A stretch of DNA of 64,000 nt from Okapia johnstoni (Eukaryota; Chordata; Mammalia; Artiodactyla; Giraffidae). The position numbers were made by a program, and so were the translations under genes. Numbering within the stretch: position 1 is the stretch's first letter; the number at the start of each line of letters is the position of its first letter. The stretch spans positions 5,634,501 to 5,698,500 of the forward strand of contig CM044316.1 of assembly GCA_024291935.2 (NCBI GenBank), written 5' to 3'. This document shows, piece by piece, positions 1 to 11,300 of the stretch. A model generated the notes under the pieces. The model ran no database searches. It saw only the letters and a list, made by a program, of their open reading frames with translations, and was not told where the DNA came from.

Positions 1-228
1 CTTTCTCTAGTTACGGCCAGTGGGAGCTACTCTCTAACTGCAACATGCAAGCTTCTTCCTGTGGTGGCCACTCCTGTTGCAAAGCATAGGCTCTAGGTGG
101 GTGGGATCAGTAGTTGTGGTACAGAGGCTAGATGCCCAGCAGCATGTGGGATCCTCCTGGACCAGGGATGGATCTGGTGTCCTTTGCATTGCCAGGCAGA
201 TTCTTAACCACTGGACCTCCAAGGAAGC
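1..228 (-). mobile_element. tRNA-derived SINE (CHR-type), reverse
   Basis: Reverse complement of the cetartiodactyl SINE whose head is ACTTCCCTGGTGGTCCAGTGG; ends ACCACTGGACCTCCAAGGAA. Cut by the left window edge. Confidence 0.8.
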
Positions 229-267
229 CTTCATTCGTCCTTTTTATGTGGTTTATCATTGGGAGGG

Positions 268-475
268 GGCTTCCCACTGCTCAGTGGTAAAGAATCTGCC
301 TGCTCATGCAGGAGATGAGACGCAGGAGGCGCAGTTCAATCCCTGTATTGGGAAGAAGGACATGGCAACCCACTCCAGTATTCTTGCTTGGAGAATCCCA
401 TGGACAGAGGAGCCTGGCGGGCTACGTCCATGGGGTCTCAAAGATAGAGAGTTGGGCACGACTGAGTGACTGAGC
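268..475 (+). mobile_element. Bov-tA SINE
   Basis: From GGCTTCCCACTGCTCAGTGG to GGGCACGACTGAGTGACTGA, the standard Bov-tA head and tail. Confidence 0.9.
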
Positions 476-710
476 ACACATGGTTGGAAGAATTGGATTC
501 CAGTTTCAAAAAGCTGGGATAAGTGGAGGCTGGTTCCTAATCACAGGGTGGCCCCTGAGGGATGCTCTCTCCTGGACTGCAGGCAGGCCCCCCAGGTACC
601 CATTTCAGCTCTGATCATGTCCTAGTGGCTGGCTTGTTGGCTGGAAGAAGGCATCCTTGCTGGGCAACAGGTGTGTCCAGGGATGGCCACGTGTTCAATT
701 TTAAGAACAG

Positions 711-797
711 GAGAGCCCCATGGACAGAGGACCCTGGTGGGTTATAGTCCATAGGGTCACAAAGAGTCGGACACGCCTGAGCAACTAACACACACAC
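711..797 (+). mobile_element. Bov-tA SINE, 3' fragment
   Basis: Only the 3' part is left, from CCCCATGGACAGAGGACCCT to CGCCTGAGCAACTAACAC. Confidence 0.8.
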
Positions 798-1254
798 TTC
801 CCATGTGCTAGTCTGGAGGTTCCAGGAAAACAGGCCTATCCTACCCCTCAGCCTGGACAGTTGGTTCCTCCCAGGACCCAGAAAATGGATCACATCAATA
901 CTTGATGCTTGAATTTCTTCTTTCCTCCCTGGAAGAACTTTTTGGAAGAATGGTGTCTTGAGGGGAATGGGGGAGCCCCTGAATGGACCAATGATTCTCA
1001 TTCAGGTCCAGCTGGGCCTGCCCGTAGGCGGTATTCAAACACTCTGTCACACTTGCTGCTGTAAAGCTTCCTTGTACACATTTGACTGTGTGTGTGACTT
1101 AGGTGCAGTGAGGCTCAGGCATCACTCGTATGTCTTGCTCAGATCTGTCTCTTGAGTTCCTAGGAGGGCGCCTGAACCCACTAGGTGCTGTGCATCTACT
1201 GGTTGGACAAGTAGATGTGGAGCAAAGAGCATGTTGTAGATCGAGGGGTATAAA

Positions 1255-1465
1255 CACATGTACACACAACATGCACATAGCTACGTGGTGTGCACACACA
1301 CGTGTAGATAGTTATGCTTGCACACATATGTAGAGACACTCGCCTTCACACGAGTGCACTCACACGTCTTGCAATGCCATGCCTACTACACATGTAGATG
1401 TGCACACAGAGATGCGTGCATGCACGGCACACACACATACGCATGCACATGTGTACACCAAGCTC
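1255..1465. repeat. Imperfect CA-rich alternating purine-pyrimidine tract
   Basis: Long run of ACAC, GCAC, GTGT and ATGC steps with few interruptions, of the kind that can adopt Z-DNA. It lies in the intron before the first CPAMD8 exon. Confidence 0.75.
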
Positions 1466-1689
1466 TGTTATGATGCAGTGGACCTCCATGGTTGGAGAGA
1501 GGGTCCGAGGAAGTGCTTTGAGAGGCCGGCATGTGGAGTGGCCTCTCTTATCCCTTGGCTGGGGAGGATTGGAGCTAGATAAGCAGCCCTTGAATCGACC
1601 TTGGTCTCCAAGGGGAGCTGGACCAGGGAGGGTGTGGGGGAGTGAGGGAAGCAGGGGGCTCCCAGCAGGACAATGTTGAGGAGTTGGTT

Positions 1690-2001
1690 CTTTTTTTTTT
1701 TAACATTTATTTATTTTTGGTTGTGCTGGGTCTTCATTGCTGCGTGTGGACTTTCTCCAGTTGGGGAGAGCAGGGGCTACTCTAGTTGCAGGATGCGGGC
1801 TTCTCATGGCGGTGGCCTCTCACTGCAGAGTACAGGCTCTAGAGCACGAGGGCTTCAGTGGTTGCTGCACGTGGGCCCAGTAATTGCAGCACGTGGGCTT
1901 AATTGCTCCGCCTCATGTGGGATCTTCCCAGACCAGGAATCCAACTGGTGTCCCTTGCATTGCAAGGCAGATTCTTAACCACTGGACCACCAGGGAAGCC
2001 C
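1690..2001 (-). mobile_element. tRNA-derived SINE (CHR-type), reverse
   Basis: T-rich tail at the left, then GGTTGTGCTGGGTCTTCATT, ending CCACTGGACCACCAGGGAAG. Nearly full length. Confidence 0.88.
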
Positions 2002-2158
2002 GAGTAGTTGGTTCTGATAAGAAATGCAAAGGGGGTTTCTCATGGAGAGCGTGGTTTGGGCTGAAGGCTTCCAGGGTGGACGGAGTGCAGTGAGCAGCGA
2101 GGCATGCTGGGAGGGTGTTCAGATTCTGGATACCATGGATGCTTGCCACCCTCTCCAG

Positions 2159-2312
2159 GTCTACATGAAGATCTCAGTTCCCAAGGGCATTCAGTTTGTT
2201 GGACATCCTGGCAAACGCCATCTGACCAAGAAGACGTGTGTGGCCTCCGGGGAGACAGAGCCCACCTGGGTGGTTCTGTCCTTCGGTGACCTGGGTCTCA
2301 GCAACATCACAG
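2159..2312 (+). CDS. CPAMD8: CPAMD8 exon: macroglobulin (MG7-like) segment
   Basis: Begins [15 protein letters not shown] in phase 0 after a pyrimidine-rich tract and AG, and ends [11 protein letters not shown] before GTGAGG, leaving one base. It corresponds to the last macroglobulin domain before the thioester region (compare the T/SW...LG...FT pattern in alpha-2-macroglobulin). It carries an NIT glycosylation sequon. It is the first exon visible in the window. Confidence 0.88.
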
Positions 2313-5300
2313 GTGAGGTTTACGTGCTTATTGGGGCATCTCCCCTCTCCAGGACACCAAGGGGTCCAGGAGCTGAATCCAGGCATGGGGGAAGGTCAGT
2401 AGGGCAGAACATGAGGGCGAGGGACAAGAGAGCTACTGGGGGAGTCTGGATCAGTTCAGAGGGAGTGATCAAGAGGTAGGGGGCCACATCTGGGGGAAGC
2501 CAGGCTCTTAAAGGGCCCCACCAATGTAGCATACACATGCCCTTACACTTGTACACATGTGCATTCATGCAAATATATGCACTCACATATATGCAACATG
2601 CGTCATGTGCGCACATATGCGTGCATGCATACCTGGGAAGCCTGGGACAAGAGTGGGGGACAGAAGAGTGCCAGATGGGGTCCTGTTTTGAGAACCAGCA
2701 CCAAGTACTCAAATCTCCACAGCCAAAGCCCTGGCTTACAGAGAAACGAGCTGCTGCCGGGATGGGAAGTCGGTCAGACCCCCAGAGGAGAACTACGCTG
2801 ACAGAAGGGTCCCCATCGGAAGGGACCACATCCGGCGCAGTGTGATGGTCGAGGTAAGCCCATGTCCTTGCTCGAGGTGCTTGCCCAGGGCCTGACTGGC
2901 TCCCCAGTGAGGTGGCGGCTGGGGTGTGTGGGCCTTCCCCAAGCCAGGGCCAGGGCAGCCCCCACCAGTCCTGCTCTGGGGCCTGGGGCTGAAGGACTGT
3001 GGCAGCCATCCCCTCTCCAAGCAGCAGAACAGGCTTTGGTGCAGTGATGTGGGGCTCGCAAAGGCTGCAGGGAAGTGTCCTTCTGACCCCCGGGGTCGAT
3101 CGCCATGGAGGGTAGCATGCCTCTGTCTCCTGGCTGCCTGTTCATCATAGACAATTGTAGAGACTGTGACCTGGCATTTGGAGGGCTGTCCTTGGAATGC
3201 CCTTGTGGGAAGGACACAGAGACTCCAGTCGAGGCGCCCAGACCACCACCCCCCCCCCCCCCCCGCCTCACCATCCCTCTCAGCTGTGAATCTGGGATCT
3301 GCCACATGTGCTTGGGGCTCATCAAGTGCCTTGTGATTCCCAGTCTGCTCTGTAAGATTGGGTACTCACACTCACCCCACAGCATGGGAGAAGTTGGAGA
3401 AGGCACATGGCATCTCACAATGCTGGGCTTGTGGAAACAACGGTGCCCCATCTTTTCTGGGGCTGCTCGGATGCATTCGAGCCCAGAGCTCTGATCAGCC
3501 CCACTGAAGGGCTGAAGCCCTGAGTGTTGCCCCTCCTCAGTGGCCCAGCTGCAAACAGCTGCCCTCCCTCCCAGCTGCGGTCCTGGTGGAGCTGAGCACA
3601 AATGGTTTCCATCAGCACCAGGAATCACATGTGAACTGGGCGGAACTCCCGGAGGCAGACGGGCCATTGCTGCAGCTTTGTTGACATGACGTGATGGAGT
3701 CCTCAGGGACCAGTGTGTCATCGGATGAGGCATACAATCTCCATGAGCCAGCAGGAGTGGGATGGCCTCGACAGGAAATGCAGAAATCCCTGGTGACCCG
3801 CTGCAAAGCCCTGTGCACACTCCCGAGCCACAGCCTGCCCTCCCTCTGTCCGAGGAGGCAGCAAGCCGCCCCCAGAGCAGCCGGCCCGACCTGGAAGCCT
3901 GGAGCTCTTGTCTCTTTCATCTGCAAGAGGAATTTCTAAGATGCACAGAGAAGGATTCTCCTGTTCCTCCCACTCGCACTGCTCAGCAGTATCCAATGTC
4001 TGCAGCATCCACTGGTCCAGCTGTGTACACTCAGCTCTAGGAGATGGGAGGTATGATGTAGGCATCAGAAGACCTGAAATGTCAATGCAAAGACTGAAGC
4101 ATGAATTAGAGAAACAGACTGATGAAACAGGAAGTGTTGCGTGCATGGTTGCTCCCATCTTGTCCCACTATGGAACTCTGGGTGCACAGTTCACTCACTC
4201 TGTTATACGATGGACCCTGACCAGACATCACATGCCACCTACCAGGTCGGAGGCCGAATGCAACAGAAAGGCCATTCCTGAGAGGCATGTGGTAGGGAGG
4301 GAGTGATGGCTGCGCCATCATGAGTGCTGTGTCAAGTGGAAGAGGGGCCACTGCCATCCTGCCTGGCTCCCTAGCTGGCTCAGGGGATTATGACCTTTTG
4401 AACTTTTGCTGGAGAGCCTTCGATCACCCCACCATGTCTCAGTGGAGTTCATAGGATCGAAGAGAAGGCCAACATAATTCAGAGCCACGAGGAGAGCCTT
4501 GCGGGCATCACAGGAGTGAAAGGGGGTTCTTGGCCAGAGTTGGGCTCTGGGGTGACAGCCTTGAGTTCAAATGGGAACTGCTGGGCAATTAGTGAGAGTG
4601 ATGTGTGGAAGGCATCTTTTAAGTTCCTGGCCTGAGTGCTACAGAAATGGGAGCTGCTGTCATCCAGGCATTTATAATGGTCAACTGGGGGATCCTGGAC
4701 ACAAGCCAGGGATGCTTTTTCCATTTTAGGAAATGTCCATCAGCTGATGAACGAGTAAACATGGTGCAAGGGGATACAGTTTCCCAAGATCATGGAATAT
4801 TACTCAGTCATAAAAAAGAACAGAGCACTGATTTGTGCTCCAATGTAGATGGACTTTGAAAACATTATGCTGAGTGAAAGAAGCCAGACGCAAAACGTTG
4901 CATAGTGTATGATCCCATGTATATGAAATATCCAGAGTAGATAAATCCCTAGAACAGACAAGAGTGAAGCACTGTTATGTGCTATAAGGTTGCAGAAAAG
5001 TCCTGCCAGAGATAATATTAGTGACATTTCGCAGGGACCTTGTTTTGGAACCTGACTGGAAGCTGGCTCGAGCAGAGAGGCAAAGGAGATTGGAACCCAG
5101 GATCAACTAAAAGCCAGGGCAGCATAAAGGCAAGAGGCTGGCACCAGGTCCCCTCTGAGTTAAGCTGGAAGAGGAGACAAGGCTGAGTGGCCATGAACAG
5201 CCCCACTGGCTATTTCAAAGGCTATGCTGGGGTGGGGGTGTGTCCAGGAGACCCTGGATGGTCAGGGGCCATGCTCAGCACCAAAGGAATGGTTCAGAGG

Positions 5301-8300
5301 CTGTCTCTGGATCTGCTTGTTCTGAACATTGAGTGTTAATGGAATCATACACTCTGTGGGATTTCCTCTCTGGCTTCTTTCACTTAGCATGATGTTTTTG
5401 AGGTCTGCTTACATTGTGGTGGTAGTTTAGTTGCTCAATCATGTCTTACTCTTTGCAACCCCACAGACTGTAGCTCGCCAGGCTCCTCTGTCCCATGGGA
5501 TTTCCCAGGCAAGAATCCTGGGGTGGGTTGCCACTTCCTCCTCCAGGGGATCTTCCCATGTCTCCTGCATTGCAGGAAGTCTCCCGCATTGCAGGTAGTC
5601 TCCCGCATTGCAGGCAGATTCTTTACTGCTGAGCCACCAGGGAAGCCCTATCTATAATCTACTGTTTTTCATATTATATTAGCCTTACTGACTACTCTCT
5701 TTCCCCACATAGAACTCCTATATTGTAGCATGTATCAGTGCCTCATCCATTTTCATGGCTGTGTAATGTTCCACTGCATCTGTTCACCCATTGATAGACA
5801 TCTGAGTTATGAATCATTTTTATGACTGTATAGCTATCATGGGTTTACAGTGGCCAGGCCCTGTCCAGTGACAACCTCTTTTCCAACAAGAGACTAAGCT
5901 GATAGACTGGTAAGGGGGTTGCTGAGGCCTAAGCAGAACCTCAGGGGCTCACCTTGGAGTCTGTGGCTGAGCAGACAGCCTGAATACTACATGTCAGGTG
6001 TGCTGGGTATGAGATGACAGCCCAGCTGGTGACAGCTCAGTGTCATCCACAAGGGTGTGCCTGGCCCCTTGGTGCCAACCATGGGCCATTTTGCTGAAGA
6101 TTTGTCAACTAGTTGCTCAGTGGGGACATCTGGCTGTGGCTTGTGTGAGTGAGGCGGGTTGATAGCAGGAAGTGGACGTGATCCAGACAGGTGCCTCCTG
6201 GACTCATCAGTACAGACCCTGGATGGATGATGCCTATCTTTGCAGCATCTGGAGAGGACTGGGGGCAGGGGGTGGAAGGAGGGCAATGAGAAGATCTAAG
6301 AAGAACCGACTGTTCAGTAGAACCGAGAAGACGCCAGCCCTGTCTAAAGTACACCTAACCCTCAATCGAGGTCAATGCCTTCATCACCTCCATCTTCAGT
6401 TCAGTTCAGTCACCCAGTCATGTCCGACTCTTTGTGACCCCATGGACTGCAGCACGCCAGGCTTCCCTGTCCATCAACTCCTGGAGCTTACTCAAACTCA
6501 TGTCCATGGAGTCGGTGATGCCATCCAACCATCTCATCCTCTGTCATCCCCTTCTCTTCCCGCCTTCAATCTTTCCCAGCATCAGGGTCTTTTCCAATGA
6601 GTCAGTTCTTCACATCAGGTGGCCAAAGTATTGGAGTTCCAGCTTCAGCATCAGTCCTTCCAATGATGACAAATAGAGGCCCAGAGAAGTTGAGTGAGTG
6701 GCCCTGGGTCACCCAGCAAGCAGTGGGTGTATTAGGCTTCTCTGGAGAAACAGAGCCAATAGGACGTAAATCTCTCTCTAGAAAGAGATTTACTATAAGC
6801 AATTGGCTTCCATGATCATGTGTGCTAAGTTGCTTCAGTCGTGTCCAACTCTTTGCGACCCCATGGACTGTAGCCCACCGGGCTTCTCTGTCTGTGGGAT
6901 TCTCCAGGCAAGAATGCTGGAGTGGGTTGCCATGTCCTTCTTGAGGGGATCTTCCTGACCCAGGGGTCGAACTCGTGTCTTACATCTTGTGCATTGGCAG
7001 GCGGGTTCTTTACCGCTAGCACCACCTGTGAAGCTTACACGGTCATAGAGGCTGAGAAATCAATCATGGAGGCTGAGAAATCCACAGTCTGCAATTTTGA
7101 AGGCCTGAGAACCAGGAACGTCAAGGGCAGAGAACATCGATGCCCCAACTCAAAAACTGTCTGGCAGAGAGAGAAGTCATCCCTCTTCCGCCTTTTGTTG
7201 TATTTGGGCCCTCAGTGGAGTGTTTGGGGGTTACCCACACTGGGGAGGGCCATTTGCATCACAGTCCATCCATTCAAATGCTGGCTCCTTCAAGAGATGC
7301 CCTCACAGGCACTCCTGGAAGTAACATTTGATCAGATGTCTGGAGTTGACAAATAAAGTGAACCATCACAGTGGGAGAAATTGGGACCCAGGAGGCTGTC
7401 TGGCTGCAGTGGTCAAAGATTAACCCTTTAAGGTCTGACCTCAAGTGGCCCCAGCTCACCAATTTGCTGACACTGCTAAAGGAGACCTGGAACACTTAGA
7501 ATCCCACAGGTCAGGTGAAACCCCACAAGGTATATCCCATTAAATTTTGAGTGCTCCCTTTTTTTAAAAAATTGCTTATTTTTGGCTGTGCTGGGTCTTT
7601 GTTGCTGCGCATGGGCTTTCTCTAGTTGCAGTGCTCGGGCTTCTCATTCGGTAGCTTCTCTTGTCGCGGTGTATGGACTCCAGAGTGCCAGCTCAGGAGT
7701 TGTGGTGCGTGGGCTTAGCTGCTCCACGGCCTGCGTAATCTTTCCAGATCAGAGATTGAACCTGTGTCTCCTGCATTGGCAGGCGGATTCTTAACCACTG
7801 GACCATGAGGGAGGTTCTCAAGTGCTCCATTTTAAGAGAACAAGCCAACTGCTTACTGGGTGATGTCGTGGAAGGGGTGAGAGCAGGAGCATGAGGGACA
7901 AGAGATGGAGGAGACACTGGATGGTGGGACAGAGACCCCCGTCCTTGGCAGACCTGGGTGCCCCGTTCTCAATGCTCTTGGAGGTCAGATGGGGCCTCAG
8001 ATCCTGGCAGCCTTTAAGTCACTGTGTTGTTTACCCAGAGGGAGAAGCCGGGCTGGGATCCGGGTGGAAGGAGTGGTCAGGAGGGTGGGGTAAGGGCGTG
8101 AGAAGCCTGGTAACTCTAGGCGTGGTTGGTGAGTTTGACTAGAGCCTGGGGAAAGGCAAGTGAGCCTCAGTTTCCCCATCTGGACACAGGAGGTAGGAGA
8201 CCTGGTCCATCTCAGTGCACCTGTGGCATCGTCCAGCGGGGTCCAGACTTAGCAGCTCTGAGTCTGCTGCCTGGGGACAGCAGCCCATGCATTGACTGTC

Positions 8301-11300
8301 TCCAGTGGTGCTCAGTTCTCCCCGTTTCTCTGTTTCAGCCTGAAGGAGCCCCCCGATCATACACCTACAGCGCTTTCTTCTGTCCCAATGGTGAGTCCCC
8401 CATGCCCACCCTGCCAAAGACTTTGGCCCTTACACCTACACTGTTGCAACATCTGCCTCGGGGCTGGGGACACCACAGCAAAGCCACTGAAATCTCCCAG
8501 CTAGGGACAGATGTAAGCCAGAGTGAGGACTGGGCTTCTGCCAGGCAGGAAGTAAGCACGTCATGATGGCTGACTGCAGGTGCCAACAAGGAAAGAGATT
8601 GCCATCAGGGGAAGGGGCTGTCGAACCTGGAGTCCCGAGTGAGGAACTGATGGTCTGGGGAAGGGAGGTCTTAGAGTTACATCATGGGAAAGCTGGGAGG
8701 AGGAGAGTGACCCAGAACCTAGGGGTAGCAGAGGAGGATGGGGGAAATTAAGATAGGTTCCAGGAAGTGTGAGATCTGGGGTCCACCCTGATCCCCTGAA
8801 ATTGACATTAGGCCTGCCCATGATCTGGAAGTGGGTACGGAATGCCCAGGGAGTGGAGTGGCCAGATAAGGATAATTCCACACCTCTGCCTTGGTGGGGC
8901 CATGTCCGTGCTGGGAGGAACATGGGCCTGAGCTGCCTGTGGGTCTGACCCTACCCCATCCAACCCCTCCTCAGAGAGCCCTCCAGTTTGGACCCTGGGC
9001 TGGGCCTGGCACTGGACGCTCATCTAGCAGGTTTTGCCAAGAGGCAGAGCAGAGGATCTGAGATGGAATCCCCTGGTGATGCCAAGCCCTAGGTGTACCA
9101 CCTCCCTGTTGCCAAGGCATTCACATAACAGTCTGGACCCAGGCTTCCTTTTGACATCCCCCCTCCCCTTTTTTCAGTAAATAGCAAGACATCACATACA
9201 TGCTCAAATGATTTTGTAAATAATTGTATGTCTTTATTTTGGGGGACTTCCTTGTGGCTCAGCTGGTAAAGAATCCGCCAGCAATGTGGGAGACCTGGGT
9301 TTGATCCCTGGGTTGGAAAGATCCCCTGGAGAAGGGAAAGGCTACCCATTCCAGTATTCTGGCCTGGAGAACTCCATGGACTATACAGTCCATGGGGTCG
9401 CAGAGTCGGACACGACTGAGCGACTTTCACTTTATTTTTAGCTGTGCTGAGTCTCCATTGCTGTGTGGGCTTTTCTTTAGTTGTGGCAAGCAGGGGCTAC
9501 TCTCTAGCTGTGGTGTGTGGGCTTTTCATGGTGGTGGCCTCTGTTGCGGAGCACAAGCTCTCGAGTATGGGAGCTCTAGCAGCTGCGGCTCATGGGCTCT
9601 AGAGCACATGCTCAGTAGTTGTGGTGAAAAATGGCTGCTAGGAGCTGTGAATGACGCCGGGATCCTTGGCCTTCCCCGGGAGAGGAATTTGATCCAGGGC
9701 CAGTGGCGAGGCTTGATCGCTCAGAGCTTTTGTGTAATAAAGTTTTATTACAGTATAAAAGAGAGAAACTTCTGACATAGACATCAGAAGGGAGCAGAAA
9801 GAGTGCCCCCTTGCTAGTTTATAGCAAGAAGTTATATACCTATTCACAAGCTGCTAATTAAAGAAAGAAAATGTCTCAAAACTCAGTTGCACCAGACCCC
9901 TCACCCACAGCATGAATTTTGAGATAACATTGGCACGAGGTGAATCATCCCGGGCCATAAAACAAGTGACATGAATCTTGAAGAAAGGCAAGTTTCCAAG
10001 CAAATACATAGTTTCATGAACATAGCTTAAGAGAACATTTCCATGAGTAAAACATAATGGTTTGTTGAGCCATTATCGGTTCTGAGTCTTAGGCAGAACC
10101 TACTTGAAGAAATGCGGAGTCTAAGGTAGATACATAGTTCATTAACGCAACTTAAGAAAAACATTTCCATAAGAAAAACACACGGGTTAGCTCAAGGTTT
10201 GAGAAAAGTTAAGTTCAGGTGGAACCAGGTGTCATCCTGGCAACACAGAATTTTAAAAGAAACCGCCTTTTAATTTTGTATAGAGAAGGAGAAAAAAATC
10301 TGACACTTGTAGTTCGTTTCTTCCTGCCGCTTAAGAGAGAGAAAAAATACCACGTCCGACACTTGCAGTCTGTTTCCTCCTCTCGGGAACCCCTAGCCTT
10401 CCTGCCTGTTACCCTCTCTAGAGCACAGGCTCGGTAGTTGTAGCCCGTGAGCTTAGTTACTCCTCGGCATGTGGGATCTCCCTGGATCAGGAATTGAACC
10501 CATGTCTCCTGCATTGGCAGGTGGATTCTTTACCACTGAGCCACCATGGAAGCCCTTAGAGAAATGCAAATTGAAACGCAATAAGTTATCAGTGCACACC
10601 TATCAGAATGAGTGAAATAAAAAGCAGTGACAACATGGAAAGGTGGCCAGGATGGGGACAGGTTGGACCTTTCATACATTGCTGGTGGGAATGTAAAGTG
10701 GTTCAGCCACTGTGGTTTCTTAGAACAGTTTGATGACTTAAACAACATGCCGCCAGCATACCCACTAGCAATTATACTCTTAGGCATTTCTTCAGAGAAA
10801 CAAAGACTTACATTCATACAAAAACCTGTATACAAATGTTCATATCAGCTGGTAGCTCAGATGGTAAAGATTCCTCCTGCAGTGCAGGAGACCTGGGTTT
10901 GATCCCTGGGTTATGAAGATCCCCTGGAGAAGGGCATGGCAACCCACTCCAGTATTCTTGCCTGGAGAATCCCATGGGCAGAGGAGCCTGGAGGGCTACA
11001 GTCCATGGGGTCACACAGTCAGATACGACTGAGCGATTAAGCACAAGCACAGCACAAACTGAAAACAGCCTAGATGTCCTTCCGTGGGTGAATGGTTAAG
11101 CAAATTGTGATCTGTCCATATGTCAGAATATGAACCAGAGATAAAAAGGAAGAAACTAGTGATAATATGCAGCAACTAAAATGAAGCAGATTGAGTAAAA
11201 AAAAAAAAAAAATCAATCCTAAAAGAATACATAAATGATTCTTTTTGTAACATTTTCCAAATGAGAAAATTTTAGAGATGGTGGTCAATCTGAATGAGAT

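Larger units (their letters stand above)
2854..8338 (+). other. CPAMD8: CPAMD8 intron, 5.5 kb
   Basis: Holds a poly-C tract, L1 fragments on both strands, two Bov-tA SINEs, a BovB end and a CHR-type SINE. The stretches 2860-4720 and 7030-7570 are mostly unique and show no gene. Confidence 0.85.

Noticed and set aside
268..475. tRNA-like sequence in Bov-tA and CHR-type SINEs
   Set aside because: These SINEs descend from tRNA genes, but the copies are dispersed retroposons; no intact tRNA gene was recognised.
2320..3820. Minus-strand open frames of 229 and 348 codons
   Set aside because: They overlap the CPAMD8 exon at 2723 on the opposite strand and cross the poly-C tract and microsatellite sequence; no family features.
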